NCBI GenBank assembly: GCA_945860375.1
Contig: CAMAQR010000016.1
Location: 7,867 to 71,866 of the forward strand
Source of the DNA: Pseudorhodobacter antarcticus
GTDB taxonomy: Bacteria; Pseudomonadota; Alphaproteobacteria; Rhodobacterales; Rhodobacteraceae
Direction of reading: 5' to 3'
DNA length: 64,000 nt
Part shown: positions 1 to 9,348 of the stretch, piece by piece
Layout of the letters: every line of letters starts with the position of its first letter
Numbering within the stretch: position 1 is the first letter of the stretch
Notes under the pieces: model-generated
Seen by the model: only the letters and a program-made list of their open reading frames with translations
What the model was told of the DNA's origin: nothing
Databases searched by the model: none
Position numbers and translations under genes: made by a program

Positions 1-1
1 G

Positions 2-145
2 GTGGCGCATCTGATTCAGATGAACCACTCGGCGGCCTACTGGGCTGTGGTGGAACAGATTTTTCCGGGATGGCAGGCGGAACGGGCGTGGTTGAAGCGT
101 CAGGGCGGGGCCTTGCAGGCCTATCGGTTTGATGCGGGGGATTGA
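2..145 (+). CDS. YgjP-like zinc metallopeptidase, C-terminal fragment (partial)
   Basis: Only the last 47 codons are present; the 5' end lies outside the window. The visible residues run from a VAHL motif through NHS, an aromatic pair, FPGW, and a RAWLK stretch to a terminal AYRFD. This is the C-terminal signature of the YgjP/DUF45 (M48-like, SprT-type) family, in which HExxH lies just before the visible part and the histidine of NHS is the third metal ligand. The identification rests on family memory of a short segment. The substrate is unknown. The gene ends about 30 bp before the GntR regulator on the same strand. Confidence 0.6.
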   Translation: MAHLIQMNHSAAYWAVVEQIFPGWQAERAWLKRQGGALQAYRFDAGD

Positions 146-175
146 CCGCAGGCTGTGCCGGTGATTGGCTATGCC

Positions 176-841
176 ATGCACATTCAACCCCGCCCCCTTT
201 CCCCGCGTCTGGCTGATCCCAACGCCTCGGCCCATGAGCGGGTTTACCGCACCCTGCGCCAGCAGGTGCTGCACGGAGAGATGGACCCCGGTCAGCCGAT
301 GACCCTGCGTGGGTTGGCCGAACAGTTCGGCGTGTCGATGACCCCGGCGCGCGAAGCTGTGCGCAGACTGGTCGCAGAGGGCGCGTTCACGATGTCCTCT
401 TCGGGGCGGATTTCCACGCCGGAACTGACGCCGGACCGGATCGAGGAACTGGCGGCAATCCGCGCCATGCTGGAGCCTGAGATGGCATCGCGCGCGCTGC
501 CCCGGGCGCATTTCGCGCTGATTGACAGGCTGGCCGCGATCAATGCCTTGAACCAAGAGGCGGTGATGAATCAGGACGCGGTGGGCTATGTGCGCACCAA
601 TCTGGAGTTTCACCGCACGCTGTATCTGCGCGCGCAGACCCCGGCGATGTTGGCGCTGTGCGAGACGGTCTGGCTACAGCTTGGGCCAACCATGCGCGCC
701 TTATACCAGAAGTTGCGCAGACGCGACATGCCGCAGCATCACCGGATGATTCTGGCAGCGTTGCGGGCCGGGGATGAACCGGGGCTGCGGCTGGCCGTGC
801 GCACCGATGTGACCCAAGGGCTGCGGCATCTGGCGAGCTGA
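176..841 (+). CDS. GntR family transcriptional regulator, FCD domain
   Basis: Cytoplasmic DNA-binding repressor or activator of the FadR subfamily. An N-terminal winged helix-turn-helix (about residues 20-80, with LRGLAEQFGVS and TPAREAVRRL) is followed by an all-helical FCD effector domain with EFHRTLY and HHRMILAAL, positions where this family often binds a metal. The effector is probably a small carboxylate but cannot be read from sequence. A GTG at 155 would add seven residues; the ATG at 176 was preferred, though neither has a clear ribosome binding site. It converges on the lpd/suc operon. GntR sites are GT...AC palindromes, so it is one candidate for the palindromes upstream of suc, sdh and mdh, but nothing here proves that. 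Confidence 0.9.
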   Translation: MHIQPRPLSPRLADPNASAHERVYRTLRQQVLHGEMDPGQPMTLRGLAEQFGVSMTPAREAVRRLVAEGAFTMSSSGRISTPELTPDRIEELAAIRAMLEPEMASRALPRAHFALIDRLAAINALNQEAVMNQDAVGYVRTNLEFHRTLYLRAQTPAMLALCETVWLQLGPTMRALYQKLRRRDMPQHHRMILAALRAGDEPGLRLAVRTDVTQGLRHLAS

Positions 842-862
842 GCGGTTTTTTTCTGCGGGCCT

Positions 863-978
863 CACGCAACGTGCTGCAAGCGCGACGGCATGTTGACGCT
901 GGGTGTCAGGCGGGGGGCAGAAACGGAGGCCCCAAGCGCCCGCTTTGCCCCCCCGAGGGTATTGAGCGACAGAGGAAA
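863..978. repeat. GC-rich intergenic element, divergent copy
   Basis: The gap between the GntR gene and the convergent lpd stop holds a C-rich run followed by a GAGGGTATTGAGCGACAGAG tail. This resembles the dispersed element seen intact at 12863, 32373 and 50786 but is diverged. It may act as a terminator between the convergent genes. Confidence 0.4.
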
Positions 979-2367
979 TCAGGCGTGGATCGCGCCATCA
1001 CCGCAGGCGAGGGCCGCTTCGCGCACAGCCTCGCTATAGGTGGGGTGAGCGTGGCAAGTCAGCGCCAGATCCTGTGCCGATGCGCCGAACTCCATTGCAA
1101 CGCAGACCTCGTGGATCAGATCCCCCGCAGCGGGGCCAATGATATGCGCGCCCAAAATGCGGTCAGTGGCTGCATCCGCCAGCAGTTTCACAAATCCTTC
1201 GGCCTGGAAGACGGTTTTCGCCCGCGCGTTGCCCATGAATGGGAATTTTCCCACCTTGTAGGCGCGGCCCTGTTCTTTCAGTTGCTCTTCGGTTGCCCCC
1301 ACGGATGCCACTTCTGGGCTGGTGTATACCACACCGGGAATGACGGAATAGTTAACGTGGCCCGCTTTGCCCGCCATGATTTCCGCCAATGCCATGCCTT
1401 CATCTTCGGCCTTATGGGCCAGCATCGGGCCGATGATCGCGTCACCGATGGCATACAAGCCCTTGATATTGGTTGCAAAATGCGCGTCTGTCTTGACCTG
1501 TCCACGCGGCAGCATTTCAACCCCCAGTGCTTCGAGCCCCAAACCGGTCAGATGGGGTTTGCGGCCGGTGGCAACCAGAACCACCTCGGCGTCAAGGGTG
1601 GCTTCAGCATCAGTTTTGCGCAGTTTGTAGGTGACTTTGGCGATGCCATTCGTGGTTTCGACACCCTGCACAGCCGCGCCCATGATGAACTTAAGACCTT
1701 GTTTGGTAAGGATTCTCTGGAAGGCCTTGGCCACTTCGGCGTCCATGCCCGGGGTGATGGCGTCCAGATATTCGATCACCGTTACCGCTGTGCCAAGGCG
1801 CGCATAGACCGACCCCATCTCCAGGCCGATCACGCCCGCGCCGATCACCACCATGGTTTTCGGGATCGACGGCAGCGTCAAGGCTCCGGTCGAGGTGACG
1901 ACGATGGTTTCATCGATGGTGACGCCGGGCAGCGAGGACGGCTCGGAACCCGTTGCAATCACGATGTTTTTCGCCTCATGCACCTCATCACCGACTTGCA
2001 CTTTGCCGGGCGCGGAAAGGGTTGCCCAGCCCTTCAGCCATGTGACCTTGTTCTTTTTGAACAGAAACTCGATGCCTTTGGTGTTGCCCGAAACCACCTC
2101 CGCCTTATAGGCCTGCATCTTCAGCCAATCGACGGTGGGCGCGCCGCCCATCAGACCCATTTTCTCAAAGTTTTCATGGACTTCGTGCAGCGAGTGGGTG
2201 GCGTGCAGCAGCGCTTTGGACGGGATGCAGCCGACGTTCAGGCAAGTGCCGCCAAGGGTGTCGCGGCCTTCGACCACGGCCACTTTCAGCCCCAATTGAG
2301 CCGCGCGGATGGCGCAGACATAGCCGCCGGGGCCTGCGCCGATGATGATTGCGTCAAAGCTTGCCAT
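979..2367 (-). CDS. lpd: Dihydrolipoyl dehydrogenase (E3)
   Basis: Flavoprotein that reoxidises the dihydrolipoyl arm of 2-oxoglutarate dehydrogenase (and possibly other 2-oxo acid complexes), passing electrons to NAD+. The 462-residue product has the FAD-binding GAGPGG motif at residues 10-15, the redox disulfide C42/C47 in [13 protein letters not shown], the NAD-binding GAGVIGLE motif mid-protein, and the C-terminal HAHPTYSE active-site base region. The ATG at 2367 was chosen because the family start MxxFDxIIIG fits there and AAGGAA precedes it; an upstream extension in frame is unsupported. It is the last gene of the minus-strand suc operon, after the MAPEG gene. Confidence 0.97.
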   Translation of the reverse strand: MASFDAIIIGAGPGGYVCAIRAAQLGLKVAVVEGRDTLGGTCLNVGCIPSKALLHATHSLHEVHENFEKMGLMGGAPTVDWLKMQAYKAEVVSGNTKGIEFLFKKNKVTWLKGWATLSAPGKVQVGDEVHEAKNIVIATGSEPSSLPGVTIDETIVVTSTGALTLPSIPKTMVVIGAGVIGLEMGSVYARLGTAVTVIEYLDAITPGMDAEVAKAFQRILTKQGLKFIMGAAVQGVETTNGIAKVTYKLRKTDAEATLDAEVVLVATGRKPHLTGLGLEALGVEMLPRGQVKTDAHFATNIKGLYAIGDAIIGPMLAHKAEDEGMALAEIMAGKAGHVNYSVIPGVVYTSPEVASVGATEEQLKEQGRAYKVGKFPFMGNARAKTVFQAEGFVKLLADAATDRILGAHIIGPAAGDLIHEVCVAMEFGASAQDLALTCHAHPTYSEAVREAALACGDGAIHA

Positions 2368-2453
2368 GGGTCGTTTCCTTTGGATTTCAGCGTCAGGTTT
2401 GCGTCGGGTTTGCGTCTGTTTTGCGTCCCGACGCGGCGTCGGTGGCGTTAACG

Positions 2454-2849
2454 TCAAATTAGGGAGGCTGTGATCATGATCAGGGTGGCGACAAAGCCCA
2501 CAGCCCAGATCACCGACCGCCACGGGGTCAGGCCAAGGGCATAGGCCGGAACATAAAGGATGCGGGCGATGAGGTAGGCATAGGCAGCATATTGGGTGAC
2601 GAGGGTCGATTGTTGGCCAAGCGTGACCACAACCACGGCGAGGGTGAACAGGATCAGCCCCTCAAAATGGTTGTTCATCGCGCGTTGCAGCCGTGCGGTG
2701 GTTTTGGACAACTGGCGTTTGGGCGGACCGTCGCGCGGCCCTGTGGTGAAATCCGTGCCGATTTCGCGGTTGGCGGGGGTGGCGAACAACGACAGTTGCA
2801 CCACTTGCAACAGGCCAGCCAAGGCAAGGACGGTCAATTCTGGGGTCAT
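2454..2849 (-). CDS. MAPEG family membrane protein
   Basis: A 131-residue integral membrane protein with about four hydrophobic segments and the family-like region [16 protein letters not shown], where the arginine, asparagine and glutamate are typical of MAPEG (membrane-associated proteins in eicosanoid and glutathione metabolism). Bacterial members are mostly uncharacterised; some are microsomal glutathione S-transferase-like. Its ATG overlaps the stop of the upstream glycosyltransferase gene (ATGA), so translation is probably coupled. It sits between sucB and lpd, as unrelated small genes often do in this family's suc operon. Function in this context is unknown. Confidence 0.8.
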   Translation of the reverse strand: MTPELTVLALAGLLQVVQLSLFATPANREIGTDFTTGPRDGPPKRQLSKTTARLQRAMNNHFEGLILFTLAVVVVTLGQQSTLVTQYAAYAYLIARILYVPAYALGLTPWRSVIWAVGFVATLIMITASLI

Positions 2850-3889
2850 CACGGCACCTGTTGCGGGTTGGTTTGGGCAGCGGCCTGCTTGGCCAGTTTG
2901 CGTTCCAGTTGTTTGCGGATGTCCCACCTTTTGCGATTCGCGGGGGTCAGGTGGGTTTCACGCTGCATGTCCAGCCAGGCCTGCGCACCGGCCATCAGCC
3001 CGGCCATGACCGGATCGGCGGCGTAGGCGGCAAGGCGGGCTTGCAGGGCGGGCAGATGGGTCTGGATGTTGGTGTCGGTGGTGGTGGTGCGTTCGGCCTG
3101 CGACCACAGTTTCGATCCCAGCATATGGTTGGAATGCGTGTAGCCCATCCCGTCGCCACGGACGTTTTTCAGCATGAACACATCTTCGGAGCGGACGAAA
3201 TAGTGGTGAATATCGGCGTTGGCCCAAGTGAACCGGTCTTCCTTGATGCCGGAATAGGTTTCCTTGGTGGGGTGCAAGATGCCTTTGCAGGGCACTTTCT
3301 TGCCTTCGCTGTTGGTCACGCGCGGTTCGGGTTTGACCGGGTCTTTCGGCATATGGCCCGCGATTTTGCGGAACTGATCGGGGCGAAACATGGATTTGTG
3401 GAAGGCGACCTGTTCGGCAATGTTGTCATGGGTTTGGGTTTGCTCGGCAATCAGACTGCCGCCGTCCCAGATCTTGCGCCCACCGCTGGCCATGTACCGC
3501 CAAGCCAGTGCGATGCAGTCCGAGTGGCCCGCCACCGCGATCAGGTCATCGACCATGCCGCTGCCGATGGACACATTGAGGAATTCATCGGCATCGACAT
3601 GCAGCGCCCATTCGACATCGGCCATCGCCGGGTGGTCCTGCACATGGCGCAGGCCCGCGGTTTGCGGCGGCATGCCGGGGGGGACTTCGTTGCGGATATG
3701 GATCAGGGGTTCCAGTTCCGCCAGCCGGTCTGCGATCAGATCGGTGCCGTCCTGACAGTTGTTGGTGACCATGAAGATGCGGTCAAAGCCGATGGCGCGG
3801 TGATAGGCGACCCACTCCGGCACAAAGACGCCCTCGTTGCGCATGCAGACGATGATGGCGCGTTTGGTGCGGGGGGGCGTGGGGGTCAT
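2849..3889 (-). CDS. Glycosyltransferase family 2-like protein
   Basis: Predicted cytoplasmic nucleotide-sugar-dependent glycosyltransferase of the GT-A type (346 residues from the chosen ATG). The N-terminal RAIIVCMRNE and WVAYHRAIGFDRIFMVTNNC segments, and the DADEFLN motif (the metal-binding DxD), are those of the Glyco_tranf_2_4 group. The C-terminal 60 residues are charged. The acceptor is unknown; surface polysaccharide is plausible. A TTG at 3928 would extend the protein by 13 residues, but that extension runs through the perfect hairpin at 3914-3938, so the ATG at 3889 is preferred. It lies between sucB and the MAPEG gene and overlaps the latter by ATGA. Confidence 0.8.
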   Translation of the reverse strand: MTPTPPRTKRAIIVCMRNEGVFVPEWVAYHRAIGFDRIFMVTNNCQDGTDLIADRLAELEPLIHIRNEVPPGMPPQTAGLRHVQDHPAMADVEWALHVDADEFLNVSIGSGMVDDLIAVAGHSDCIALAWRYMASGGRKIWDGGSLIAEQTQTHDNIAEQVAFHKSMFRPDQFRKIAGHMPKDPVKPEPRVTNSEGKKVPCKGILHPTKETYSGIKEDRFTWANADIHHYFVRSEDVFMLKNVRGDGMGYTHSNHMLGSKLWSQAERTTTTDTNIQTHLPALQARLAAYAADPVMAGLMAGAQAWLDMQRETHLTPANRKRWDIRKQLERKLAKQAAAQTNPQQVP

Positions 3890-3913
3890 GCGGGTCACTT
3901 CGGGTTCGGGGGC

Positions 3914-3938
3914 AGGGTGCGCGATCAAGGCGCACCCT
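3914..3938. repeat. Perfect 9-bp stem hairpin between sucB and glycosyltransferase
   Basis: AGGGTGCGC and GCGCACCCT flank a 7-base loop. There is no U-tract, so it looks like an RNA processing or attenuation hairpin inside the operon or a small dispersed palindrome rather than a strong terminator. Confidence 0.6.
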
Positions 3939-3951
3939 AAGACTTTCGGTT

Positions 3952-5175
3952 TTACAGGTCCATCAGCAAGCGGCGCGGGTCTTCCAACGCTTCTTTGACG
4001 CGCACCAGGAAGGTCACGGCACCTTTGCCATCGACCACGCGGTGATCGTAGGACAGGGCCAGATACATCATCGGGCGGATGACGATTTGGCCAGCGACCA
4101 CCACCGGGCGGTCCTGAATCTTGTGCATCCCCAGAATGCCCGACTGTGGCGGGTTCAGGATCGGTGAGGACATCAGCGAGCCGTAAACGCCGCCGTTGGA
4201 GATGGTGAAGGAACCGCCCTGCATTTCGGCCATCGACAGCTTGCCGTCGCGGGCGCGGATGCCCAGTTCGGCGATCTTTTTCTCAATCGCGGCAAAGCCC
4301 ATCTGGTCGGCATCGCGCAGCACCGGAACCACCAGACCCGAGGGGGTGCCGACGGCCACGCCCATGTGGACATAGTTCTTGTAGACCACATCCTGCCCGT
4401 CAATCTCGGCGTTCACTTCCGGGATTTCTTTCAGCGCGTGGGTGCAGGCCTTGACGAAAAACGACATGAAGCCCAGCTTGGTGCCGTGCTTTTTCTCGAA
4501 AATGTCTTTGTATTCATTACGCAAAGACATGATGCCGGACATGTCCACCTCGTTGTAGGTGGTCAACATCGCAGCAGTATTTTGCGCGTCCTTCAGGCGG
4601 CGCGCAATGGTGGCGCGCAGGCGGGTCATCTTGACGCGCTCTTCGCGGGCGGCGTCATCGGCCGGGACTGGCGCGCGTGGAATGGCGGCGACGGCGGGGG
4701 CGGCGGTGATCGGGGCGGCGGAAGCGGCGCGCGCCACGTCTTCCTTCATCACGCGGCCATCGCGGCCCGTGCCCTGAACTTGGGCTTCCGAAAGACCGGC
4801 CTCGGCCATGGCTTTCTTGGCAGATGGGGCGTTTTCAACGTCCGGGCGGGGCTTGACCACTTCGGGACCAGCGGAAGGGGCTGCGGCTTGGGCCGCAACC
4901 GAGGCCTTGGCCACCGAGGGGGCAGGTGCGGCGCCGACAGCACCTTCGGTCACGATCGCAAGGCGCGCGTTGGCGGCAACAGTGCTGCCTTCGGGGGCCA
5001 GAATTTCGGCCAGCACGCCAGAAACCGGGCTGGGCACTTCGACCGAAACCTTGTCGGTTTCCAGCTCACACAGCATCTCGTCTTGCTTGACCACATCGCC
5101 CGGCTTTTTGAACCAGGTCGACACGGTGGCCTCTGACACGCTTTCGCCCAAAGCGGGCACCATCACATCCGTCAT
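3952..5175 (-). CDS. sucB: 2-oxoglutarate dehydrogenase E2, dihydrolipoyllysine succinyltransferase
   Basis: Core of the 2-oxoglutarate dehydrogenase complex; transfers the succinyl group from the lipoyl arm to CoA. The 407-residue product shows a single N-terminal lipoyl domain with the modified lysine K42 in ETDKVSVEV, a flexible Ala/Pro linker, a peripheral-subunit-binding domain (about residues 105-145, [11 protein letters not shown]), and the catalytic acyltransferase domain ending in [10 protein letters not shown]. Two ATGs are six bases apart (5181 and 5175). AGGAG lies six bases before the second, which was therefore chosen. The gene is 36 bp downstream of sucA. Confidence 0.97.
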   Translation of the reverse strand: MTDVMVPALGESVSEATVSTWFKKPGDVVKQDEMLCELETDKVSVEVPSPVSGVLAEILAPEGSTVAANARLAIVTEGAVGAAPAPSVAKASVAAQAAAPSAGPEVVKPRPDVENAPSAKKAMAEAGLSEAQVQGTGRDGRVMKEDVARAASAAPITAAPAVAAIPRAPVPADDAAREERVKMTRLRATIARRLKDAQNTAAMLTTYNEVDMSGIMSLRNEYKDIFEKKHGTKLGFMSFFVKACTHALKEIPEVNAEIDGQDVVYKNYVHMGVAVGTPSGLVVPVLRDADQMGFAAIEKKIAELGIRARDGKLSMAEMQGGSFTISNGGVYGSLMSSPILNPPQSGILGMHKIQDRPVVVAGQIVIRPMMYLALSYDHRVVDGKGAVTFLVRVKEALEDPRRLLMDL

Positions 5176-5211
5176 CTTCATCTCCTGTTGCGCGTCGGCG
5201 CGTTGATTGGG

Positions 5212-8163
5212 TCAGCCGAGCGCTTCGTTGACCAGAGTTTGCTGTTCGTATTTGTGGCGCGAGGCCAAACCTGTGGCGGGCGAGGCCGAAGCGGCGCGTC
5301 CGGCATAGCGGGGACGCGTTGTCTTGGCGCCAATCTTGGTCAGGATGGTTTCCAGATCCGGTTCAAGATGGGACCAGGCGCCCATGTTCTTGGGCTCTTC
5401 CTGACACCAGATCACCTCGGCCGTTGGAAAACGCGACAACTCGGCGGTCAACGATTGCGTTGGCACCGGGTACAATTGTTCGACGCGCAGCAGATACACA
5501 TCGTCGAGGCCGCGTGCATCGCGTTCGGCCAGAAGGTCGTAATAAACCTTCCCAGAGCACAGCACGACCCGTTTGATCTGGTCATCCGATTTCAGTTTGG
5601 TGGCCGAATGGCCCTTTTGCGCGTCATCCCACAGGCAGCGGTGGAAATAGCTGCCGGTGGTGAAATCGGTCGCATCCGACACCGCCATCGGGTGACGCAG
5701 CAGCGATTTCGGCGTCATCAGGATCAGCGGTTTGCGGTAATCGCGGTGCAGCTGACGGCGCAGGATGTGGAAATAGTTGGAGGGCGTGGTGCAATTGGCA
5801 ACGATCCAGTTGTCATGCGCCGACATTTGCAAAAACCGCTCCAACCGCGCGGAAGAGTGTTCCGGCCCCTGACCTTCGAAACCATGCGGCAGCAGGCAGA
5901 CCAGACCCGACATCCGCAGCCATTTCGATTCGCCCGAGTTGATGAACTGATCGAACATGATCTGCGCGCCATTGGCGAAATCGCCGAACTGCGCCTCCCA
6001 CATGGTCAGGGTGTTCGGTTCAGACAGCGAGTAGCCGTATTCAAAGCCCAGCACCGCGTATTCAGACAGCATGGAATCGATGACTTCGTAACGGGCTTGC
6101 CCGGCGCGAATGTGGTTCAGCGGGTGGTAGCGTTCCTCGGTGGTCTGATCGACAAAGGCCGAATGGCGCTGGCTGAACGTGCCGCGGGAGCAGTCCTGAC
6201 CGGACAGACGCACCGGAAAGCCTTCGGTCTGCAAGCTGCCAAAGGCCAAAGCCTCGGCGGTTGCCCAATCGAAACCTTTGCCGGATTCGAACATTTTTGC
6301 CTTGGTTTCCAGCTGACGGGCGACGGTTTTGTGCAAATCGAACCCTTCGGGGGCGCGGGTCAGGGCGATGCCCACTTCGGCCATCGTTTCGGGTTTGATC
6401 CAGGTTTCGCCGCGCTGGTAGTTGTTCAGGTCCTTCGTCGTCATGGTCTTCCAACGCCCATCCAGCCAGTCGGCCTTGTTGGGTTTGTATTCCTTGCCGA
6501 CGTCGAATTCGGCGTTCAGCGTTGCCTGAAACGCCGCCTTCATATCCTCAATCTCGCCTTCGGGGATCAGGCCATCGGCGACCAGACGTTCGGTGTAAAG
6601 TTGCAACGTGGTCTTTTGGCGGCGGATGGTGGTGTACATCGCCGGGTTGGTGAACATCGGCTCGTCGCCTTCGTTGTGACCAAAGCGGCGGTAGCAGAAG
6701 ATGTCCAGCACAACGTCCTTGTGGAAGGTCTGGCGGTATTCGGTGGCCACTTTGGCGGCGTGAACCACGGCCTCGGGGTCGTCACCGTTGACGTGGAAGA
6801 TCGGCGCTTCGACCATCAGGGCGATGTCGGTGGGATAGGGGGATGAGCGGCTGAACGACGGGGCGGTGGTGAAACCGATCTGGTTGTTCACCACGATATG
6901 GATGGTGCCGCCGGTGCGGTGGCCTTTCAGCCCCGACAGGCCAAAGCATTCAGCCACAACGCCTTGGCCCGCAAAGGCCGCGTCGCCGTGCAGCAGGATC
7001 GGCAGAACCTGCGTGCGGTCGGTGTCGTTCAACTGATCCTGCTTGGCGCGCACCTTGCCCAGAACGACGGGGTTCACGGCCTCAAGATGGCTTGGGTTTG
7101 CGGTCAGCGACAGGTGAACGGTGTTGCCGTCAAAGGTGCGATCCGAAGACGCGCCAAGGTGATACTTCACGTCGCCCGAACCGTCGATGTCTTCGGGCTT
7201 GAAGCTGCCGCCTTGGAATTCATTGAAAATCGCGCGGTAGGGTTTTTGCATCACGTTGACCAGAACGTTCAGCCGGCCCCGGTGCGGCATGCCGATGACG
7301 ATGTCTTTCACCCCCATCGCGCCGCCGCGCTTGATGATTGCCTCCATCGCCGGGATCAGGCTTTCGCCACCGTCCAGACCGAACCGCTTGGTGCCCACAT
7401 ATTTGACATGCAGGAATTTCTCATAGCCCTCGGCTTCGACCAGCTTGTTCAGGATCGCCTTGCGGCCTTCGCGGGTGAAGGCGATTTCCTTGCCGTAACC
7501 TTCGATGCGTTCCTTGAGCCAGGCGGCCTGCTCGGGATCAGAGATGTGCATGTATTGCAGCGCAAAGGTGCCGCAATAGGTGCGTTTCACGATCTCGATG
7601 ATCTGGCGCATCGAGGCCATTTCCAGACCCAGCACCTTGTCGATGAAAATTGGACGGTCCATGTCGGCATCGGCAAAGCCGTAAGAGGCAGGGTCGAGTT
7701 CCGGGTGGTTGCCGGTGGGGGTCATGCGCAGGGGATCGAGATCGGCGGCAAGGTGGCCCCGGATGCGGTAAGCGCGGATGATCATGATGGCGCGGATGCT
7801 ATCCAGCACGGCGCGCTGCACCTGCGCATCGGTCAGGGAAACGCCCTTTTCCGTAGCCTTTTCAATGATCTTCTTGCCCGCGCCTTTCGGTTCCGGCACG
7901 CTGGGCCATTCGCCCGTCAGCGCGCCCATGATGTCGCTGGACACGGTGGGCGGCCAGTCGGCGCGGCCCCAGGACGGGCCAGCGGCCTGCCGTTTGGAGT
8001 CCATCTCGGCCTCGCCAAGGCTGCGGAAAAAGTCGGCCCATTGCGCATCGACCGATGCGGGGTCGGCGGCGTAATTGGCGGCCAACTGGTCGATGTAATC
8101 GGCATTCGCGCCTTGCAGGAAGCTGGAGGCGTGGAATTGGTTGTTGGGGGATTGTTCGGTCAT
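5212..8163 (-). CDS. sucA: 2-oxoglutarate dehydrogenase E1 component
   Basis: Thiamine-diphosphate enzyme that decarboxylates 2-oxoglutarate and succinylates the E2 lipoyl arm; committed TCA step. At 983 residues it is full length. Visible signatures are the N-terminal ANADYIDQL segment for complex assembly, GMPHRGRLNVL, NPSHLEAVNPVV, GHNEGDEPMF in the thiamine diphosphate region, and the transketolase-like C-terminal half with ICYRRFGHNEG upstream and QEEPKNMGAW near the end. GGGAGG lies eight bases before the ATG at 8163. It follows the 56-codon membrane-protein gene and precedes sucB. Confidence 0.98.
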   Translation of the reverse strand: MTEQSPNNQFHASSFLQGANADYIDQLAANYAADPASVDAQWADFFRSLGEAEMDSKRQAAGPSWGRADWPPTVSSDIMGALTGEWPSVPEPKGAGKKIIEKATEKGVSLTDAQVQRAVLDSIRAIMIIRAYRIRGHLAADLDPLRMTPTGNHPELDPASYGFADADMDRPIFIDKVLGLEMASMRQIIEIVKRTYCGTFALQYMHISDPEQAAWLKERIEGYGKEIAFTREGRKAILNKLVEAEGYEKFLHVKYVGTKRFGLDGGESLIPAMEAIIKRGGAMGVKDIVIGMPHRGRLNVLVNVMQKPYRAIFNEFQGGSFKPEDIDGSGDVKYHLGASSDRTFDGNTVHLSLTANPSHLEAVNPVVLGKVRAKQDQLNDTDRTQVLPILLHGDAAFAGQGVVAECFGLSGLKGHRTGGTIHIVVNNQIGFTTAPSFSRSSPYPTDIALMVEAPIFHVNGDDPEAVVHAAKVATEYRQTFHKDVVLDIFCYRRFGHNEGDEPMFTNPAMYTTIRRQKTTLQLYTERLVADGLIPEGEIEDMKAAFQATLNAEFDVGKEYKPNKADWLDGRWKTMTTKDLNNYQRGETWIKPETMAEVGIALTRAPEGFDLHKTVARQLETKAKMFESGKGFDWATAEALAFGSLQTEGFPVRLSGQDCSRGTFSQRHSAFVDQTTEERYHPLNHIRAGQARYEVIDSMLSEYAVLGFEYGYSLSEPNTLTMWEAQFGDFANGAQIMFDQFINSGESKWLRMSGLVCLLPHGFEGQGPEHSSARLERFLQMSAHDNWIVANCTTPSNYFHILRRQLHRDYRKPLILMTPKSLLRHPMAVSDATDFTTGSYFHRCLWDDAQKGHSATKLKSDDQIKRVVLCSGKVYYDLLAERDARGLDDVYLLRVEQLYPVPTQSLTAELSRFPTAEVIWCQEEPKNMGAWSHLEPDLETILTKIGAKTTRPRYAGRAASASPATGLASRHKYEQQTLVNEALG

Positions 8164-8223
8164 TTGGATGCCTCCCTATTGTCTTGCCAGATGGCGCGGG
8201 GCGGCGGGGTTGCCCCCATCGCC

Positions 8224-8394
8224 TCAGTTCAGAAATGTAAACAAGCTGGCGTTGGCTTCGGCGTGGGTCAGTGACAGCACCACCCCTGCGACCAAAACCG
8301 CCAGCAGCAGGGTGAAGGACAGGATCGCCCAGTCCTCCCGATCATCTTGGGGTGCGGCGTGGTGGGTTTGCACCCACCCTACCACGACCTTCAT
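8224..8394 (-). CDS. 56-residue single-span membrane protein in the suc operon
   Basis: A short reading frame between sucD and sucA. Its ATG overlaps the sucD stop as ATGA, which implies coupled translation, and it ends about 60 bp before the sucA start. The protein has a polar N-terminus with an acidic DDREDW motif, one strong hydrophobic helix ([16 protein letters not shown] at about residues 22-37) and a short tail ending SLFTFLN. The first 15 codons run through a small palindromic repeat, so the N-terminus may have been altered by that insertion, or translation may begin downstream. No function is recognised; a membrane anchor or accessory factor for the adjacent enzymes is speculation. 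Confidence 0.65.
   Translation of the reverse strand: MKVVVGWVQTHHAAPQDDREDWAILSFTLLLAVLVAGVVLSLTHAEANASLFTFLN
8356..8385. repeat. GTAGGGTGGGT-type palindromic repeat
   Basis: GGTGGGTTTGCACCCACC forms an imperfect palindrome with an adjoining TACCACG. It resembles the GTAGGGTGGGT...ACCC type of dispersed palindrome found in many bacteria, and lies inside the start of the 56-codon gene. A related unit occurs upstream of sucD at 9286-9348. Confidence 0.5.
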
Positions 8395-9275
8395 TTGCCG
8401 ATCGCCATCATCACGGCCTCGCCCAGCGTCGCCGGGCTGTCGGCCACGATGATACCGGCGCGTTTCATCGCCTCGATCTTCGATTCCGCGTCGCCCTTGC
8501 CACCGGCGACGATGGCACCGGCGTGGCCCATTCGGCGGCCAGCGGGGGCTGTGCGGCCCGCGATGAAGCCTGCGGTGGGTTTCCAGCGGCCCATTTTCCG
8601 CTCATCCGCAAGGAATTGTGCTGCGTCTTCTTCGGCAGCGCCGCCGATTTCACCGATCATGATGATCGAATGGGTTTCGGGATCGGCCAGGAACATCTCA
8701 AGAATATCAATGTGTTCGCTGCCCTTGATCGGATCGCCGCCGATGCCGACGGCGGTGGATTGGCCAAGGCCAAGGTCGGAGGTCTGCTTGACGGCCTCAT
8801 AGGTCAGGGTGCCCGAGCGGCTGACGACGCCGACCGAACCGCGACGGTGGATATGGCCCGGCATGATGCCGATTTTGCAGGCGTCGGGGGTGATGACACC
8901 GGGGCAGTTCGGCCCGATCAGGCGGGATTTCGATCCTTCGAGCGCGCGTTTGACCTTCATCATGTCCAGCACCGGGATGCCTTCGGTGATGCAGACGATC
9001 AGTTCCATCTCGGCGTCGATGGCCTCCAGAATGGAGTCCGCAGCGAAGGGCGGCGGCACGTAGATCACAGTGGCATTGGCGCCAGTGACGGCGCGGGCCT
9101 CGTGAACGGAATTGAACACCGGCAGGTTCAGGTGCAACGAACCGCCCTTGCCGGGGGTGACGCCGCCGACCATCTTGGTGCCATAGGCGATGGCTTGTTC
9201 AGAGTGGAAGGTGCCTTGGCTGCCGGTGAAACCCTGACAGATCAGTTTGGTGTGTTCGTTGACAAGTACGGCCAT
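8391..9275 (-). CDS. sucD: Succinyl-CoA synthetase (ADP-forming) subunit alpha
   Basis: Alpha subunit of succinate-CoA ligase; binds CoA and carries the phosphohistidine intermediate of substrate-level phosphorylation in the TCA cycle. The 294-residue product has the N-terminal CoA-binding [14 protein letters not shown] segment, GGVTPGKGG, and the phosphohistidine region [15 protein letters not shown]. The family start [10 protein letters not shown] at 9275 was chosen over an in-frame ATG 27 bases upstream. GGAG before the ATG partly overlaps the end of a palindromic repeat. SucC is encoded upstream, with one extra gene between. Confidence 0.97.
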   Translation of the reverse strand: MAVLVNEHTKLICQGFTGSQGTFHSEQAIAYGTKMVGGVTPGKGGSLHLNLPVFNSVHEARAVTGANATVIYVPPPFAADSILEAIDAEMELIVCITEGIPVLDMMKVKRALEGSKSRLIGPNCPGVITPDACKIGIMPGHIHRRGSVGVVSRSGTLTYEAVKQTSDLGLGQSTAVGIGGDPIKGSEHIDILEMFLADPETHSIIMIGEIGGAAEEDAAQFLADERKMGRWKPTAGFIAGRTAPAGRRMGHAGAIVAGGKGDAESKIEAMKRAGIIVADSPATLGEAVMMAIGK

Positions 9276-9285
9276 GATACGTCTC

Positions 9286-9348
9286 CGTAGGATGGGGTTC
9301 ACCCCACCAAGTGTTTCGGACGAAAGGCGGAAATTCCGCCCTACGGGT
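9286..9348. repeat. CCGTAGG...CCTACGG bounded palindromic element
   Basis: A roughly 63-bp element with inverted ends CCGTAGG and CCTACGG encloses two internal hairpins, GGGGTTCACCCC and GGCGGAAATTCCGCC. It fills the gap between the secreted-protein gene and sucD, and its outer edge provides part of the sucD ribosome binding site. It looks like a REP/MITE-type repeat that could form a cruciform or mRNA structure. Confidence 0.6.

Noticed and set aside
871..2451. Long plus-strand open frame of 526 codons opposite lpd
   Set aside because: It is the antisense of a clear dihydrolipoyl dehydrogenase gene, is rich in His/Gln/Arg as expected for high-GC antisense frames and has no family similarity.
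5188..6846. Plus-strand open frame of 552 codons opposite sucA
   Set aside because: Antisense of a full-length conserved gene; composition is typical of a shadow frame.
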